IMG/VR virus record: IMGVR_UViG_3300010371_000022
Coordinates: 1 to 41,508 of that record
Origin: a virus
Length of the DNA: 41,508 nucleotides
Reading direction: 5' to 3' (one strand)
Positions 20,905 through 30,103 of the stretch are shown here, piece by piece. Numbering within the stretch: position 1 is the stretch's first letter; the number at the start of each line of letters is the position of its first letter. The notes under the pieces were generated by a model, which ran no database searches, was not told the DNA's origin, and worked only from the letters and a program-made list of their open reading frames with translations. Position numbers and translations under genes: made by a program.

Positions 20905-20993
20905 ATTCAGAAGATAAATGGGATGAACTCAACAAGGGCTTCATCCTTGCGGCAATTATTGTTTTTGGCTTTATATTCCTCACGGTGCTATAG
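20895..20993 (+). CDS. 32-residue membrane peptide, last gene of the rightward arm
   Basis: The product has a polar N-terminal half and one hydrophobic segment (F-I-L-A-A-I-I-V-F-G-F-I-F-L-T-V-L) at its end. The start is either ATG 20895 or ATG 20901; the latter overlaps the lipoprotein stop as ATGA. Paired with a lipoprotein, it could contribute to lysis. Its stop overlaps the convergent late arm by 14 bases. Confidence 0.6.
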   Translation: MSMNSEDKWDELNKGFILAAIIVFGFIFLTVL

Positions 20994-22851
20994 CAGGCTC
21001 CGCAGCAACGCCAGCACGCTTCCCGAGGATCGCCGCTGTCTGTTCGATCAAGCTAACCATTTTAGGTGAATCAGGGTTTGTATGACTCGCCGCCGCTAAT
21101 AGCGTGCGACCGACGCGAGAGCCGAGAAGTGCATTAAAAGTTTTTGCCGCTCCGTAGGCTGCAATTCCGCTCCCCGCCAACTCCGCCCCGCTCTCAATAC
21201 TTCCCCGCATCGCATGTTCCAAGCCAATGAACAACAAAATAGACGGCGCGGGAGTATGAAACTTCGGTTCTTTCCCTGCCTTCGCCGCGGCATTTAGCAT
21301 ATTCGAGAAACCAATTAATTGATTCTTCTCTCCAGGAGTGGAAAGTTTATCCATTGCCAGTTTATTGTCGAATAGATATTTTTGCACCGCGCCTGGATTG
21401 AATTTTCCATCTTTCGTAACAGCATTCTCTAGAGCTTTCTTTATCAATACCATCTTCAAATCATTCTGCCCGCTTGGGCCGACGATTTTGATAAAGTTGG
21501 CAATCTTTTCAGGGTCTTTTGATTCGAGAATGGAAACAGATTTATCATATACATCTTTATGGGAGAGATTCGCCGTGAGGCTATCCGGATTGACGCCAAA
21601 CATCTTTCTAAATGGAATGATATTTTCCTTGAAAAACTTATTCGCTTCCTCATGTAGTGCGATCAAATCTTCCGGTTTCTTTCCCGCCTTGTTTGCGATA
21701 GTTTTTACTTCATCATACAGCGTATTCCGTAAATCTTTCAATTGCCGAATCTTCGCAACGTCTTTCGTACTTTTAAGTTGCTTATTGACTTCTGTAAGCG
21801 CATTGAAGAGTTGGCTTGGTTCAATTTCCTCCGCCTTTGGCCCGATGCCCTGTTCTTTCAAGCGCTGTAAAAGAATGCTATGAATTGGGTTATTCGGATC
21901 AAGTTCAACTCCGCCCGCTTTGACAGCGCCCGATTCGGAATCGGATGAAAGGATTTCCCTAACCTTCGAAACTGTCGCGCCGATGCGATTCGAAACAGTA
22001 GATTTCTTTAATTTCGCTTCCAATTCATCTAGCGCGTTATAAATAGGCTCCGATGGCTGCGGACCAAGTTTATCCCCTGCCGCATCCCTTAAATCATATT
22101 TCTCGGTCTTAATCTTATTCAGTCGATCGAAATTACCTTCAATTTTTTGTTTCAACGCGCTTGTGTGCGGTTCGAGAGACTTGACGGAATCAACTAACGT
22201 TTTGAGATATTTATCAATCCCAATAGCATTGACAATCTTCGTAACGCCCGCTGCGGCGCTTCTAGCGACTTGCCCACCGATAGTTCCGCCAGCGCTTCCT
22301 AGCAATGCATCCTTCAACCGATCTGCATTCTCGGGATTCTGGTAGAACTGCGTTGCGCCAAGAGTTCCGCCAAAGATCGCATCGCGGATCGGAGCCGGAA
22401 TTTTAGCGATAGCGGCGGGAATTTGCGGTGCTAGCGCCGTTGCGCCTCTCGCAAGCGCTCTGCCCTGTAAGACCGTCGTCCCAATATTTCCCAGCACTTG
22501 CCCCGTGCTAAATCCCGGCTGGCCTTGTGCTTGCGTCACAACGTCGGGCGTATTGACGAATTCTGTGAATTGCTTCGCTAGATCGGGAGAAATGAAGCCA
22601 AGCGCTGCCTGAATAGGTCCGGCGAAAGCATCGGAAGCGCCCTGTATCGCCCCCAGCGCTCCCGCCGTGATCCTCTGCCCCGCCTGGGGGTCAATCACCT
22701 GCCCCGTCATCGGATCAACGGATTCAGCATTCGATTTTACAATATCTTGATCCGATATCCCTAACTCATCCAAAACATCTTTTGTCGCCGGAATTGGCGA
22801 AGCGGATTTCGTAACTTGCTTAATTCCAAGCTGATCAAGAATATCAGCCAT
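20980..22851 (-). CDS. Internal virion (ejection) protein, large
   Basis: The 623-residue protein begins M-A-D-I-L-D-Q-L-G-I and has Gly/Ala-rich hydrophobic stretches near residues 65-200 and near the C-terminus, with charged helices between. Such proteins are carried inside podovirus heads and enter the host envelope with the DNA. No lytic domain is recognised. It is the last gene of the leftward arm and follows two other candidate internal proteins, which matches the order in podovirus genomes. Confidence 0.75.
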   Translation of the reverse strand: MADILDQLGIKQVTKSASPIPATKDVLDELGISDQDIVKSNAESVDPMTGQVIDPQAGQRITAGALGAIQGASDAFAGPIQAALGFISPDLAKQFTEFVNTPDVVTQAQGQPGFSTGQVLGNIGTTVLQGRALARGATALAPQIPAAIAKIPAPIRDAIFGGTLGATQFYQNPENADRLKDALLGSAGGTIGGQVARSAAAGVTKIVNAIGIDKYLKTLVDSVKSLEPHTSALKQKIEGNFDRLNKIKTEKYDLRDAAGDKLGPQPSEPIYNALDELEAKLKKSTVSNRIGATVSKVREILSSDSESGAVKAGGVELDPNNPIHSILLQRLKEQGIGPKAEEIEPSQLFNALTEVNKQLKSTKDVAKIRQLKDLRNTLYDEVKTIANKAGKKPEDLIALHEEANKFFKENIIPFRKMFGVNPDSLTANLSHKDVYDKSVSILESKDPEKIANFIKIVGPSGQNDLKMVLIKKALENAVTKDGKFNPGAVQKYLFDNKLAMDKLSTPGEKNQLIGFSNMLNAAAKAGKEPKFHTPAPSILLFIGLEHAMRGSIESGAELAGSGIAAYGAAKTFNALLGSRVGRTLLAAASHTNPDSPKMVSLIEQTAAILGKRAGVAAEPAIAP

Positions 22852-24227
22852 TATTTCGTTTCCTGCGTTTCATGCTGGCGGATTGTGGTAATAATATCCC
22901 GCACCGTCACGCCACGATTGATGGCGGCAGTGTTCAATTGATCGGACGTGAATTTTCGAGTTCCTATAGAAACTGTCTGCCCCGCTGGCATCAAATCAGA
23001 CGGAGAATATCCATTCTTTCCTTGAAGAATTTTTCCATCAAAAAATACATTCCCGCTCTTATCCACCTTCAACGTATTCGCTCTTTTTATAATATCCTGC
23101 ATCTGTTTGATGGAAGTGTCAAGCGAATCCGTCACAACTTTCGTTCCGGTGAAACGTTTTTTCTGCGCCATTAGATCGGAAAGCGTATCTTGCGCTATGA
23201 CAGCCGCAGAAAGAATATTCTGCGCTGGACCTTTTCTGAAATTAGGAAGAGTATCTTTAGAAATATTTATTTTCCACTGCCCGCCGAACCCACCGCCAGC
23301 AGTCGCACGATTATAAGTCAATTGATGCACAGCTTCGAGTGCGGAAGCTCTGTCCATGCCCGGTTTAATCCAGCCATGGTCTTGTGCATAAGCCAACATA
23401 TTGTCAATAGGGCCGCCCGTAATTTGCCCCTGCCCAACTGCATCCAAAACTTGCCCGAGATTATTTGCTGTCGCACTTGCATTCCCCGCAATCTTCGCCG
23501 CATCACCGGGGAGTGGTTTTGGTTGCTTAGCCGTTTCAATCTTCCCAAGAGTCTCCGCCACATTCTGTGGTTTCCCGCTCGCAGCGCTCATTCCTAATGC
23601 TAGCTTTTCCGCCGGGTTCATATCTCCCAATACGTCATTCATTGTCGGCACCGCCGGTTGCGGCGTTCCAGTCGTCGAAGCTTGCTGTGGCTTTCCTTGT
23701 TGATCCGCCGGAACCGTTCCTGTAAGCGCTTGAATAAGCGGTGCCATCATCGTCGCGGAATTCTTTAAATTCTGTGCCTCTACAGTCGCTTTTTCCGCTT
23801 CCGCCTGCAACTGCGCCCGTCTTGCCGGTTCCGTTGCGGCTTCGGCTTGAGCTTTGAGCGTAGTCGCCTGCGCTTCCGCCTGCTTCGCATGATTCAACGA
23901 AAGCTCGGATTGTGTTTTTAAAGAATCGAGCAAGAATTTCGGTTTGATAAGAGAAGCTTCTTCGTTGGTTTTTGCTGTTTCAGCCTGCGCCCTTTGCTGA
24001 GTTGCCTTAGCCGTTGCAAGTTGGGAAAGTACGCCAGCAAGCTGCGTTCCTTCCGGCCCTTGCGCAACAAGCTGCGGGAGTGCCTTCGAAATATCTCCGC
24101 CGGAGGTTTGCAGAATTTGTGCTAGCTGCGATTGCTTCTTCTTCTGCGCAAGCTTCCCAGCTAACGCTTGAATACCTTGCGATAGCGCCGTTTGGCGAGG
24201 ATCGGGGGGAAGATACACAACTGCCAT
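22851..24227 (-). CDS. Internal virion (ejection) protein
   Basis: The 458-residue protein has a central long Ala/Gln/Glu/Lys coiled coil (about residues 75-175) and a Gln/Thr-rich linker. The compact C-terminal part ends D-I-I-T-T-I-R-Q-H-E-T-Q-E. Composition, length and position between two other internal proteins support the call. The start shares no overlap but follows the preceding gene by seven bases. Confidence 0.7.
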   Translation of the reverse strand: MAVVYLPPDPRQTALSQGIQALAGKLAQKKKQSQLAQILQTSGGDISKALPQLVAQGPEGTQLAGVLSQLATAKATQQRAQAETAKTNEEASLIKPKFLLDSLKTQSELSLNHAKQAEAQATTLKAQAEAATEPARRAQLQAEAEKATVEAQNLKNSATMMAPLIQALTGTVPADQQGKPQQASTTGTPQPAVPTMNDVLGDMNPAEKLALGMSAASGKPQNVAETLGKIETAKQPKPLPGDAAKIAGNASATANNLGQVLDAVGQGQITGGPIDNMLAYAQDHGWIKPGMDRASALEAVHQLTYNRATAGGGFGGQWKINISKDTLPNFRKGPAQNILSAAVIAQDTLSDLMAQKKRFTGTKVVTDSLDTSIKQMQDIIKRANTLKVDKSGNVFFDGKILQGKNGYSPSDLMPAGQTVSIGTRKFTSDQLNTAAINRGVTVRDIITTIRQHETQETK

Positions 24228-24234
24228 AACACCC

Positions 24235-25044
24235 TCACACGAAAGCGGCTAGGAGCGGTAATAATTGTGATGCAAGCCCCGGACTGCCGGGATTAACTAC
24301 CGTATTTGTGTTCATTGTCTGCGGAGCAAATGCAGAAATCAAATCTGCTATTCTTTGTTGTGTTGCTTGAGCCTGTCCCGTTAATTGCGTTTGTTGCGTT
24401 GTTTGCGGCACGGACCCGGCAGACAATAATTTAATCAATTGATCTATTGGCGCTTCATTTGCAGCGGGAACAGAGTTAGCGGCAGTTACCAACTGTGCGT
24501 TATTTGCAAGTTGATATTGTGCCCCCGCTCCCGCGAGCGTTTCGGCGAGATTGGTTCCTGCTTGCTCTCTTGCCTTAAGGGCATCGCTAGAGAACGCGCC
24601 TCCTGCACTTCTCCCATATTGCCCTTCAATCGCTGGAATTACTTGTTCGTTGAAATTCTTGATAAGTGGCTGCGCAACGCCGGTTTCAAACGCATTCGTG
24701 GCGGGATTATTTCCCTGTGCTAGAATACTCGATAAAGTTGAATTAGCTTGGCCTTGGAGGGGATTATTCGTCGCGCCAGGAACTAGATTTTCCAATCCCG
24801 CTAGAGAAGTCAATTGTAGCGGCGAAAGCGGCGCACCGAATTGAGTCCCACTTACCCCAGCGGGACTTTGCCCATTCAATAGAATAGGCAGCAATCCGCC
24901 AAGTAATTCTTGTTGCTGCGGACTGATGGTTGAGAATGACGTGTTGCTAACGCTAGGACCACTACCGCCAAGCGCCCCGCTCGCCAACAAACCCGCTCCG
25001 GCTCCTAACGCAAGAGCAGTTCCGCCCGCAAAGGCAATAGGCAT
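24235..25044 (-). CDS. Internal virion protein, short
   Basis: The 269-residue protein starts with a Gly/Ala-rich hydrophobic segment, followed by a Gln/Asn/Ser-rich helical body. The middle block, with I-P-A-I-E-G-Q-Y-G-R and A-L-K-A-R-E-Q-A-G, is typical of the first internal protein in many podoviruses. Probably part of the ejected complex. Confidence 0.7.
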   Translation of the reverse strand: MPIAFAGGTALALGAGAGLLASGALGGSGPSVSNTSFSTISPQQQELLGGLLPILLNGQSPAGVSGTQFGAPLSPLQLTSLAGLENLVPGATNNPLQGQANSTLSSILAQGNNPATNAFETGVAQPLIKNFNEQVIPAIEGQYGRSAGGAFSSDALKAREQAGTNLAETLAGAGAQYQLANNAQLVTAANSVPAANEAPIDQLIKLLSAGSVPQTTQQTQLTGQAQATQQRIADLISAFAPQTMNTNTVVNPGSPGLASQLLPLLAAFV

Positions 25045-25376
25045 TAATATAGCTCCTCCGAAATAGCGGGATAACCTTCTCCCCGGAGATTATGAACGCA
25101 ACAAATTACAGAATCAATTATAGCCAGGAATTCATGTTTTTGTTGCGCTTTGATTGTAATGATTGAAGGCGAGAAAACAACACCTTGGTATTTTCCGTCA
25201 ATCCAAACCTTAATCGCTCCAGTCGCAACTATAGTTGGATGATCGAATTCATGAACATGCTGTTCTGCCTTCTCCCCTTTATTCAAAGAAATCAACTTCG
25301 TCCAAAGCCAATCATCTACATAAAGTTGAATACCGGGATTCTCTCTCTTCTCCCCGACGATTTCAGGAACCTGCAT
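25044..25376 (-). CDS. Cupin-like protein
   Basis: The 110-residue beta-rich protein has Q-H-V-H-E-F-D-H, later K-H-E-F, and C-C-V-H-N, giving a possible His-rich metal site as in single-domain cupins. ATG 25376 is chosen for its GAGG site and short overlap (14 bases) with the oxygenase; a longer frame exists. Function is unknown; it is coupled to the oxygenase gene and may act with it. Confidence 0.65.
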   Translation of the reverse strand: MQVPEIVGEKRENPGIQLYVDDWLWTKLISLNKGEKAEQHVHEFDHPTIVATGAIKVWIDGKYQGVVFSPSIITIKAQQKHEFLAIIDSVICCVHNLRGEGYPAISEELY

Positions 25377-25944
25377 TCCGGCGAACCTCGAATATAAGAT
25401 GGGCACGAGGAAAATCTCCCCAATTTCCGGCGCTATGATATTGACGCACATTCAGCCAAGTCAAAACGCCAGTCGGAATATGTCCTTGTTGATGGCCGCA
25501 ATAAAGCATTGCGCTTCCATTTGTGATAAGAGGAATATGAAAGCGGAGATGTTCTTGTGCATACGGTCCACGGTCGATATGCCAATTCATTGCACTATTC
25601 GCCTTGAGAATGGAAATAACCATCCTTCCGAGCGGTGCAGAGAAATTTATTAATTTTGAGATAATCGGATCACCTGCAATCTTCTCCCTCGCCTGCGCGA
25701 CTAACGCATTGAAGGAATCATATTTCTCCAACACTGGCCGATCAAACATCGGAAGATCATCAAACCAATTTTCTCTCGTCCAATTTTTCTGACATCGGAG
25801 AATAAGAGTTTTATGGGGCATATTTGAATCGGTCATTTCTTCACAATCGACTTCCAAGCCCCACAAATTGCCTCGCGTGATCTTCCACAAATCAACCACA
25901 CAGGCCGTTGTATCGAGTTGACCGATGATTCTAATGTTATCCAT
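25363..25944 (-). CDS. 2-oxoglutarate/Fe(II) oxygenase (Asp/Asn hydroxylase-like)
   Basis: The 193-residue protein has the aspartyl/asparaginyl beta-hydroxylase pattern: N-W-H-I-D-R-G with the metal-binding H-x-D, H-L-R-F-H-I-P-L, then V-R-Q-Y-H-S-A-G-N and P-R-A-H-L-I-F, with the second His and a basic residue for 2-oxoglutarate. The substrate is unknown; hydroxylation of a virion protein or a host protein is possible. ATG 25944 follows AGGAGG and lies nine bases after the tail nozzle gene. Confidence 0.82.
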   Translation of the reverse strand: MDNIRIIGQLDTTACVVDLWKITRGNLWGLEVDCEEMTDSNMPHKTLILRCQKNWTRENWFDDLPMFDRPVLEKYDSFNALVAQAREKIAGDPIISKLINFSAPLGRMVISILKANSAMNWHIDRGPYAQEHLRFHIPLITNGSAMLYCGHQQGHIPTGVLTWLNVRQYHSAGNWGDFPRAHLIFEVRRNAGS

Positions 25945-25952
25945 ATTTCCTC

Positions 25953-27701
25953 CTACCAATTTGATTCCTGATCCCATTCTATTTCCATCCAAGAGATGGC
26001 GAAAGCCGGGTCGGTTCCGCTAAACCTAAATCGAATGAATTCGGATACCGTTTGTTTATATAATTTCTGTCTAGAAAAAGAAGTCCCAAAATTTACAGCC
26101 CCCATTATACTATAACTATTTCCCTGATCAAGTGATATTTCAACCAAAACGTTATTCCCCCGCCCATTCAGGATAATTGCATTCAATCGGATAAAGAAAT
26201 CCCTCATTCCAAAGTCTTTTGTGACGAAGTACCAGTTTATCGCATTTCCATTATCATTCTGAGTGATGTAGTCGTAGTTGTAGACTTGAGAATTGACGGA
26301 ATCGCAGAGAAGCGTGATAGGCGCATTTGCTAGAGTAACTTTCGAATCCCATGTCCAAGTCTGCGCCGCCCAAGAGCCAACAAGAGAACTCCAAGTCCGG
26401 CTAAGTGCACTTAAATAAAACCCAAATCCGCTCATTGAGTTAAAGAACTTCCGCACAAACCAAGCATTATTTTCTAGCACAACCCGTAGCATCGTATCCG
26501 GTACATTAGAATTGGTGGATGGATAGAACATCCACACTTCATCCAACTCCCCGACATAGAAGGCAAAAACGCGATCTTTTTTCGTCGGATTTAGATCGCC
26601 AGTAATAGCAAGAGTTTTGTAATAGATAGAATTCCCTATTTCCGTTAAATCATATCCACCAACATATTGATAGATGCCTTGGTTTCCTATAACGATATGA
26701 GAACCGCCCGTCTCCGCAATTCCGCCGCTCGAAATCGCCCCCTCGCCTTCCAGCATGTATTCATAAAACATTATCTGTCCGGGATTGCCTAAAAAGCTCC
26801 CCCGCATGACGGTTGTTTCGCGATATATAATAATCCAAGGACCGAGGAGATTTAGGGAGAGAATGAAATCTTCTGTATCTAGGAGGTTATCGATTCCGGA
26901 AATTCCGGTATCCCAATTCGTCGGATCGCCCGCGTCACTGCGGCGGATTCGTTGTGGAAAGCGCGTTCCGTTCTCTGTCGTATCTCCGATGAATAGCATT
27001 TCATGGAAAACGCTAATCGCTCGACAACTAGTGTTCGTTGGTAGACCAGTTACGTCTTGCAGAATTCCGCCAATATAATATTTAAGATTATCAACTCCAT
27101 TAGTAAATATGAGCCAATTATTGGCAGGGAATGTAAGGAACTCGACTTGGAAATCGAGACTTCCAGAAAGAATAGGGGCGTGATTGACTGTCGCCCCATT
27201 CGCAACACTGCGCGAAGCGGGAACCGCTGGATTAATTCCAACCGACGCACCGATACTTGTAATTTGCGTCTTTAACTGCGTTCCATTATCGAGCGGAATG
27301 CCAAGCCAATCATTAACACTCCATCCCGTTGCGGAAGCGACGGAAATAGAAGTCGCCCCGCTCACGGCACTAGCTGTTGTCGTCGTTTGATGCTGGTCAG
27401 AAACAAAATCCCATTCCGTATTGACGGAGTTCCATGTATAAAAACTACCAGTCGTAGCTAGAATGAATTCATTAGAGCCATTCGTTAGAAATATTTGAAA
27501 TGCCCCTTGCGGAATTCCTAAAACGGCCTGCCCAAAGGTGCCATATCCGGTATCCGCCTGCAATTTCCCCTGCACATAATCCAAATTCAGCAAATCCGGG
27601 CTTTGACTCGGATCAATGTCTTCCGGGCGGACTTCTAAATTAAGTCCACCATCGAATTTCGGAATCTGCAATCGTTGCCAATCGGCTTGCTGGTCTGGCA
27701 T
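25953..27701 (-). CDS. Tail nozzle / tail tubular protein B-like
   Basis: The 582-residue, beta-rich protein starts with P-K-F-D-G-G-L-N and D-I-D-P-S-Q-S-P-D-L-L-N-L-D, the pattern of T7 gp12-type nozzle proteins of short-tailed phages. Many later strands contain Trp, Tyr and Gly. AAAGAG precedes ATG 27701. The T7 gp11-like partner is at 32640-33368. Confidence 0.75.
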   Translation of the reverse strand: MPDQQADWQRLQIPKFDGGLNLEVRPEDIDPSQSPDLLNLDYVQGKLQADTGYGTFGQAVLGIPQGAFQIFLTNGSNEFILATTGSFYTWNSVNTEWDFVSDQHQTTTTASAVSGATSISVASATGWSVNDWLGIPLDNGTQLKTQITSIGASVGINPAVPASRSVANGATVNHAPILSGSLDFQVEFLTFPANNWLIFTNGVDNLKYYIGGILQDVTGLPTNTSCRAISVFHEMLFIGDTTENGTRFPQRIRRSDAGDPTNWDTGISGIDNLLDTEDFILSLNLLGPWIIIYRETTVMRGSFLGNPGQIMFYEYMLEGEGAISSGGIAETGGSHIVIGNQGIYQYVGGYDLTEIGNSIYYKTLAITGDLNPTKKDRVFAFYVGELDEVWMFYPSTNSNVPDTMLRVVLENNAWFVRKFFNSMSGFGFYLSALSRTWSSLVGSWAAQTWTWDSKVTLANAPITLLCDSVNSQVYNYDYITQNDNGNAINWYFVTKDFGMRDFFIRLNAIILNGRGNNVLVEISLDQGNSYSIMGAVNFGTSFSRQKLYKQTVSEFIRFRFSGTDPAFAISWMEIEWDQESNW

Positions 27702-27702
27702 G

Positions 27703-28629
27703 TTAGCTCTTTATAATGTAGTTCATAATGAGAGTTGGCTGCACATTGTTATGCGCCGAACCACTGCCGGCGGAACCGGAAGTAACGTTAAAACTGTGTG
27801 TATGGTCGTTGTTATTGCTACCGACCGAAGCCGAAAATGGGGCAGTATTAGTACCGGCGAGAACTTGGGCTATAGTACTGGCACCGCCACCAGTAGTCCC
27901 AGGAACACTGACAGAGTGCGTATGGCTTACGCTCTCTCCACCAGTGTTGCCACTAACGCTATGATTATGTGAGGCTAACTCCGTTGAAGAAAGCGAATGC
28001 GCTTGCTCTCCGCCAGCGTTTCCAAGTGCACTAGCACTTACACCGCCTGTAGCACTACTCGTAAGCCTCCCGGTCGCATTTGCGCTGTCAAAACCAGCAA
28101 CGAGCCTGCCGCGTAAATCGGGAATATTGAAAGTAGTACTTCCATTCCCCGCACCGTAGGTTGTGCCGATTAGAGCGAAGAGAGTAGCGAAAGTCGTTCG
28201 AGAGATCGCGGAACCATCACAAATAATCCATCCACTTGGCGCAGTTGATCCTGCAAAGGGAATAACCGATCCGCTCGGGACAGCATTAGCCGGATTAAAT
28301 GCCTTTCCTGTCTCGTCAACGGTGCCGATTTCGATCCAAGCAGAATCAGCTTGGTCACGAAGCCAAATCGTATTAGTTCCCGTATCGTGCCAGAATACGC
28401 CTTTTGTATTTTGAAACCCTGTCGAAGCCGCTGTTGGTGCACTCGCACTAGCGAGCATCGTTGCCAGCGCATACAAGCTCTGATTCACATTACTCGCAAT
28501 CGTCTGCACCGCCTGCTGCGCAGCATTCACAATTCCGCTGACGGATTTGAATATATTTTTCTGATCCCCATAATCATCTTTTCTAACAGAAAGAGAGGGG
28601 AAGGAGACGGGAAGAGGGGAAAGTGCCAT
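27703..28629 (-). CDS. Tail-collar-domain fibre protein A
   Basis: The 308-residue protein has an N-terminal helical region and then a tail collar domain: I-P-F-A-G-S-T-A-P-S-G-W-I-I-C-D-G, I-P-D-L-R-G-R, and a Gly/Ser/His-rich end with H-N-N-V-Q-P-T-L-I-M. Collar domains occur near the receptor-binding end of short fibres. Its collar domain is closely similar to that of the next gene, so the two arose by duplication. Confidence 0.88.
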   Translation of the reverse strand: MALSPLPVSFPSLSVRKDDYGDQKNIFKSVSGIVNAAQQAVQTIASNVNQSLYALATMLASASAPTAASTGFQNTKGVFWHDTGTNTIWLRDQADSAWIEIGTVDETGKAFNPANAVPSGSVIPFAGSTAPSGWIICDGSAISRTTFATLFALIGTTYGAGNGSTTFNIPDLRGRLVAGFDSANATGRLTSSATGGVSASALGNAGGEQAHSLSSTELASHNHSVSGNTGGESVSHTHSVSVPGTTGGGASTIAQVLAGTNTAPFSASVGSNNNDHTHSFNVTSGSAGSGSAHNNVQPTLIMNYIIKS

Positions 28630-29438
28630 TAGGTTTTAATAATGTAAGCCATAATCAAAGTCGGTTGGACGTTGTTATGTGCAGCGCCGCCGCCAGTGGA
28701 GCCAGTGTTTGTAGTTCCTCCGATTGGCGAAGTGCCTGAGCCACCAATTGCACCCGCACTAACCCACGGTGTTGTATGCGTATGAGCGGGCATTTCATTG
28801 ATTGTGGTTGTATGCCCCTGCTCACCGCCAGAATTACCAAGTGCGGAAGCGGAAGCGCCGCCGGTTTGGGCAGCGGTTAATCTCCCACTAGCATTGCCAC
28901 TATCAAAACCCGCCGGAACCCTGCCCCGTAGATCGGGAACATTAAATGTAGTAGACCCATCCCCAGCGCCAAAAGTTGTTCCGATAACAGCAAACAGTGT
29001 AGCGAATGTCGTTCTAGAAAGGGCACTCCCATCGCAAAGTTGCCATCCGGCGGGCGCCGTTACAGTACTCCAAAGTCTCACTTCTCCCGTGATAGTATTG
29101 GAAGGAATGTTAAGCGCGCCGCCACTCGTTAATTGCAACGCTCCATTTACATCATCCTTCCAAAAAAGTTCAACATGGCTATTTACGAGCTTTGTATAAA
29201 CTGATCCTGCCAAACCACTTTCCGGCGCTGGCGTTGGATCACTGGCGCTTTGCAATAACGTAACTTGATTATGATATCCATCCGATGCATCGCCATTTAA
29301 AGAATGATCGACTTGAATTCTCTCTCTAGTATTAACCTTCAAATCTCTAATTCGATTTGCGCCCTGGGATGCATTTTCCGAATCAGCGGGCAAACCTTCG
29401 TATGTTCCGTTCCATACGTCAGTGAATGGGCCAGCCAT
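28629..29438 (-). CDS. Tail-collar-domain fibre protein B
   Basis: The 269-residue protein is a paralogue of the neighbouring fibre. It shares C-D-G-S-A, L-S-R-T-T-F-A-T-L-F-A, V-P-D-L-R-G-R and the H-N-N-V-Q-P-T-L-I-M end, but has a different N-terminal 100 residues (virion-attachment part) and a different loop region after the collar. Two fibres with separate receptor tips are a plausible reading. Confidence 0.88.
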   Translation of the reverse strand: MAGPFTDVWNGTYEGLPADSENASQGANRIRDLKVNTRERIQVDHSLNGDASDGYHNQVTLLQSASDPTPAPESGLAGSVYTKLVNSHVELFWKDDVNGALQLTSGGALNIPSNTITGEVRLWSTVTAPAGWQLCDGSALSRTTFATLFAVIGTTFGAGDGSTTFNVPDLRGRVPAGFDSGNASGRLTAAQTGGASASALGNSGGEQGHTTTINEMPAHTHTTPWVSAGAIGGSGTSPIGGTTNTGSTGGGAAHNNVQPTLIMAYIIKT

Positions 29439-29693
29439 TTATTCACTATGTTTACCTCTACTCATATGTTCGAGCATGTCTGCAACGCCAATTGTTTTCT
29501 TTCCAGCCGGTTTTTTCTTCCTTCGATTTGCTGCATTTGTTTTTCTAACTGATGCGTTTGCGACTTTGAATGCCGCTTTCTCATTCCCGTATCGCTTTAC
29601 GGCACTATTAAATGTCTCCGCAAATGCCCGCTTCGCCTTTCCCGATTTCGCACTGTGATTATGTTTATAAGCATCTTTCGCTGTGTATGGCAT
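29439..29693 (-). CDS. ChaB-like small protein
   Basis: The 84-residue basic protein has K-R-A-F-A-E-T-F-N-S-A and Y-G-N-E-K-A-A-F-K-V-A-N-A-S-V-R-K, the core of ChaB-like domains, with a Lys/Arg-rich second half. Function in phages is unknown. Confidence 0.7.
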   Translation of the reverse strand: MPYTAKDAYKHNHSAKSGKAKRAFAETFNSAVKRYGNEKAAFKVANASVRKTNAANRRKKKPAGKKTIGVADMLEHMSRGKHSE

Positions 29694-29694
29694 T

Positions 29695-29913
29695 TTACGG
29701 GTGTCCTAAATGACCGAATACCAAGGAATAAATAATGAAAGCCATCGCGCTAATTAAAGCTCCGGCAGACCATCCTACTACGTTTGTAAGTAGTTTGAGT
29801 TGTTTATTAAAAGCTTCATACTGCAATTTGCATTCTGCTAAATGTACGTCTAATCGAGCGTTTACTGTTTCAAGCTTCATTTCACCATTCTTATTGCTGC
29901 GGCGGCTTGGCAT
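29695..29913 (-). CDS. Holin-like protein with one membrane segment
   Basis: The 72-residue product has a coiled-coil helix (L-E-T-V-N-A-R-L-D-V-H) and then a C-terminal membrane segment (V-V-G-W-S-A-G-A-L-I-S-A-M-A-F-I-I-Y). This is the layout of XhlA-type lysis proteins. ATG 29913 is chosen within the overlap with the previous gene; 29934 is possible. Together with the next gene it forms a probable lysis pair within the late operon. Confidence 0.6.
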   Translation of the reverse strand: MPSRRSNKNGEMKLETVNARLDVHLAECKLQYEAFNKQLKLLTNVVGWSAGALISAMAFIIYSLVFGHLGHP

Positions 29914-30103
29914 TGTTTCCCGTATCCTTTGCATGAAGGAAATTCAGGGCGAAGATTTCGATAAGTTTATAAAGCTTCCCAATCGGCGAATTTGGATCGG
30001 GAGTTGGCGTCAACGCCGCGAAAGCGCCCGCGGTTGTAATAATATGCGTCGGATCGGCAAGTTCCCAATCGAGAACTTGATTGATGAAATCTAGGGTTGT
30101 CAT
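29891..30103 (-). CDS. Conserved small phage protein, holin-associated
   Basis: The 70-residue protein contains A-L-T-P-T-P-D-P-N-S-P and G-K-L-Y-K-L-I-E-I-F-A-L-N, a pattern I recognise from small phage proteins usually located next to holin or endolysin genes. The N-terminal part is mildly hydrophobic. It overlaps the holin-like gene. Confidence 0.65.
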   Translation of the reverse strand: MTTLDFINQVLDWELADPTHIITTAGAFAALTPTPDPNSPIGKLYKLIEIFALNFLHAKDTGNNAKPPQQ

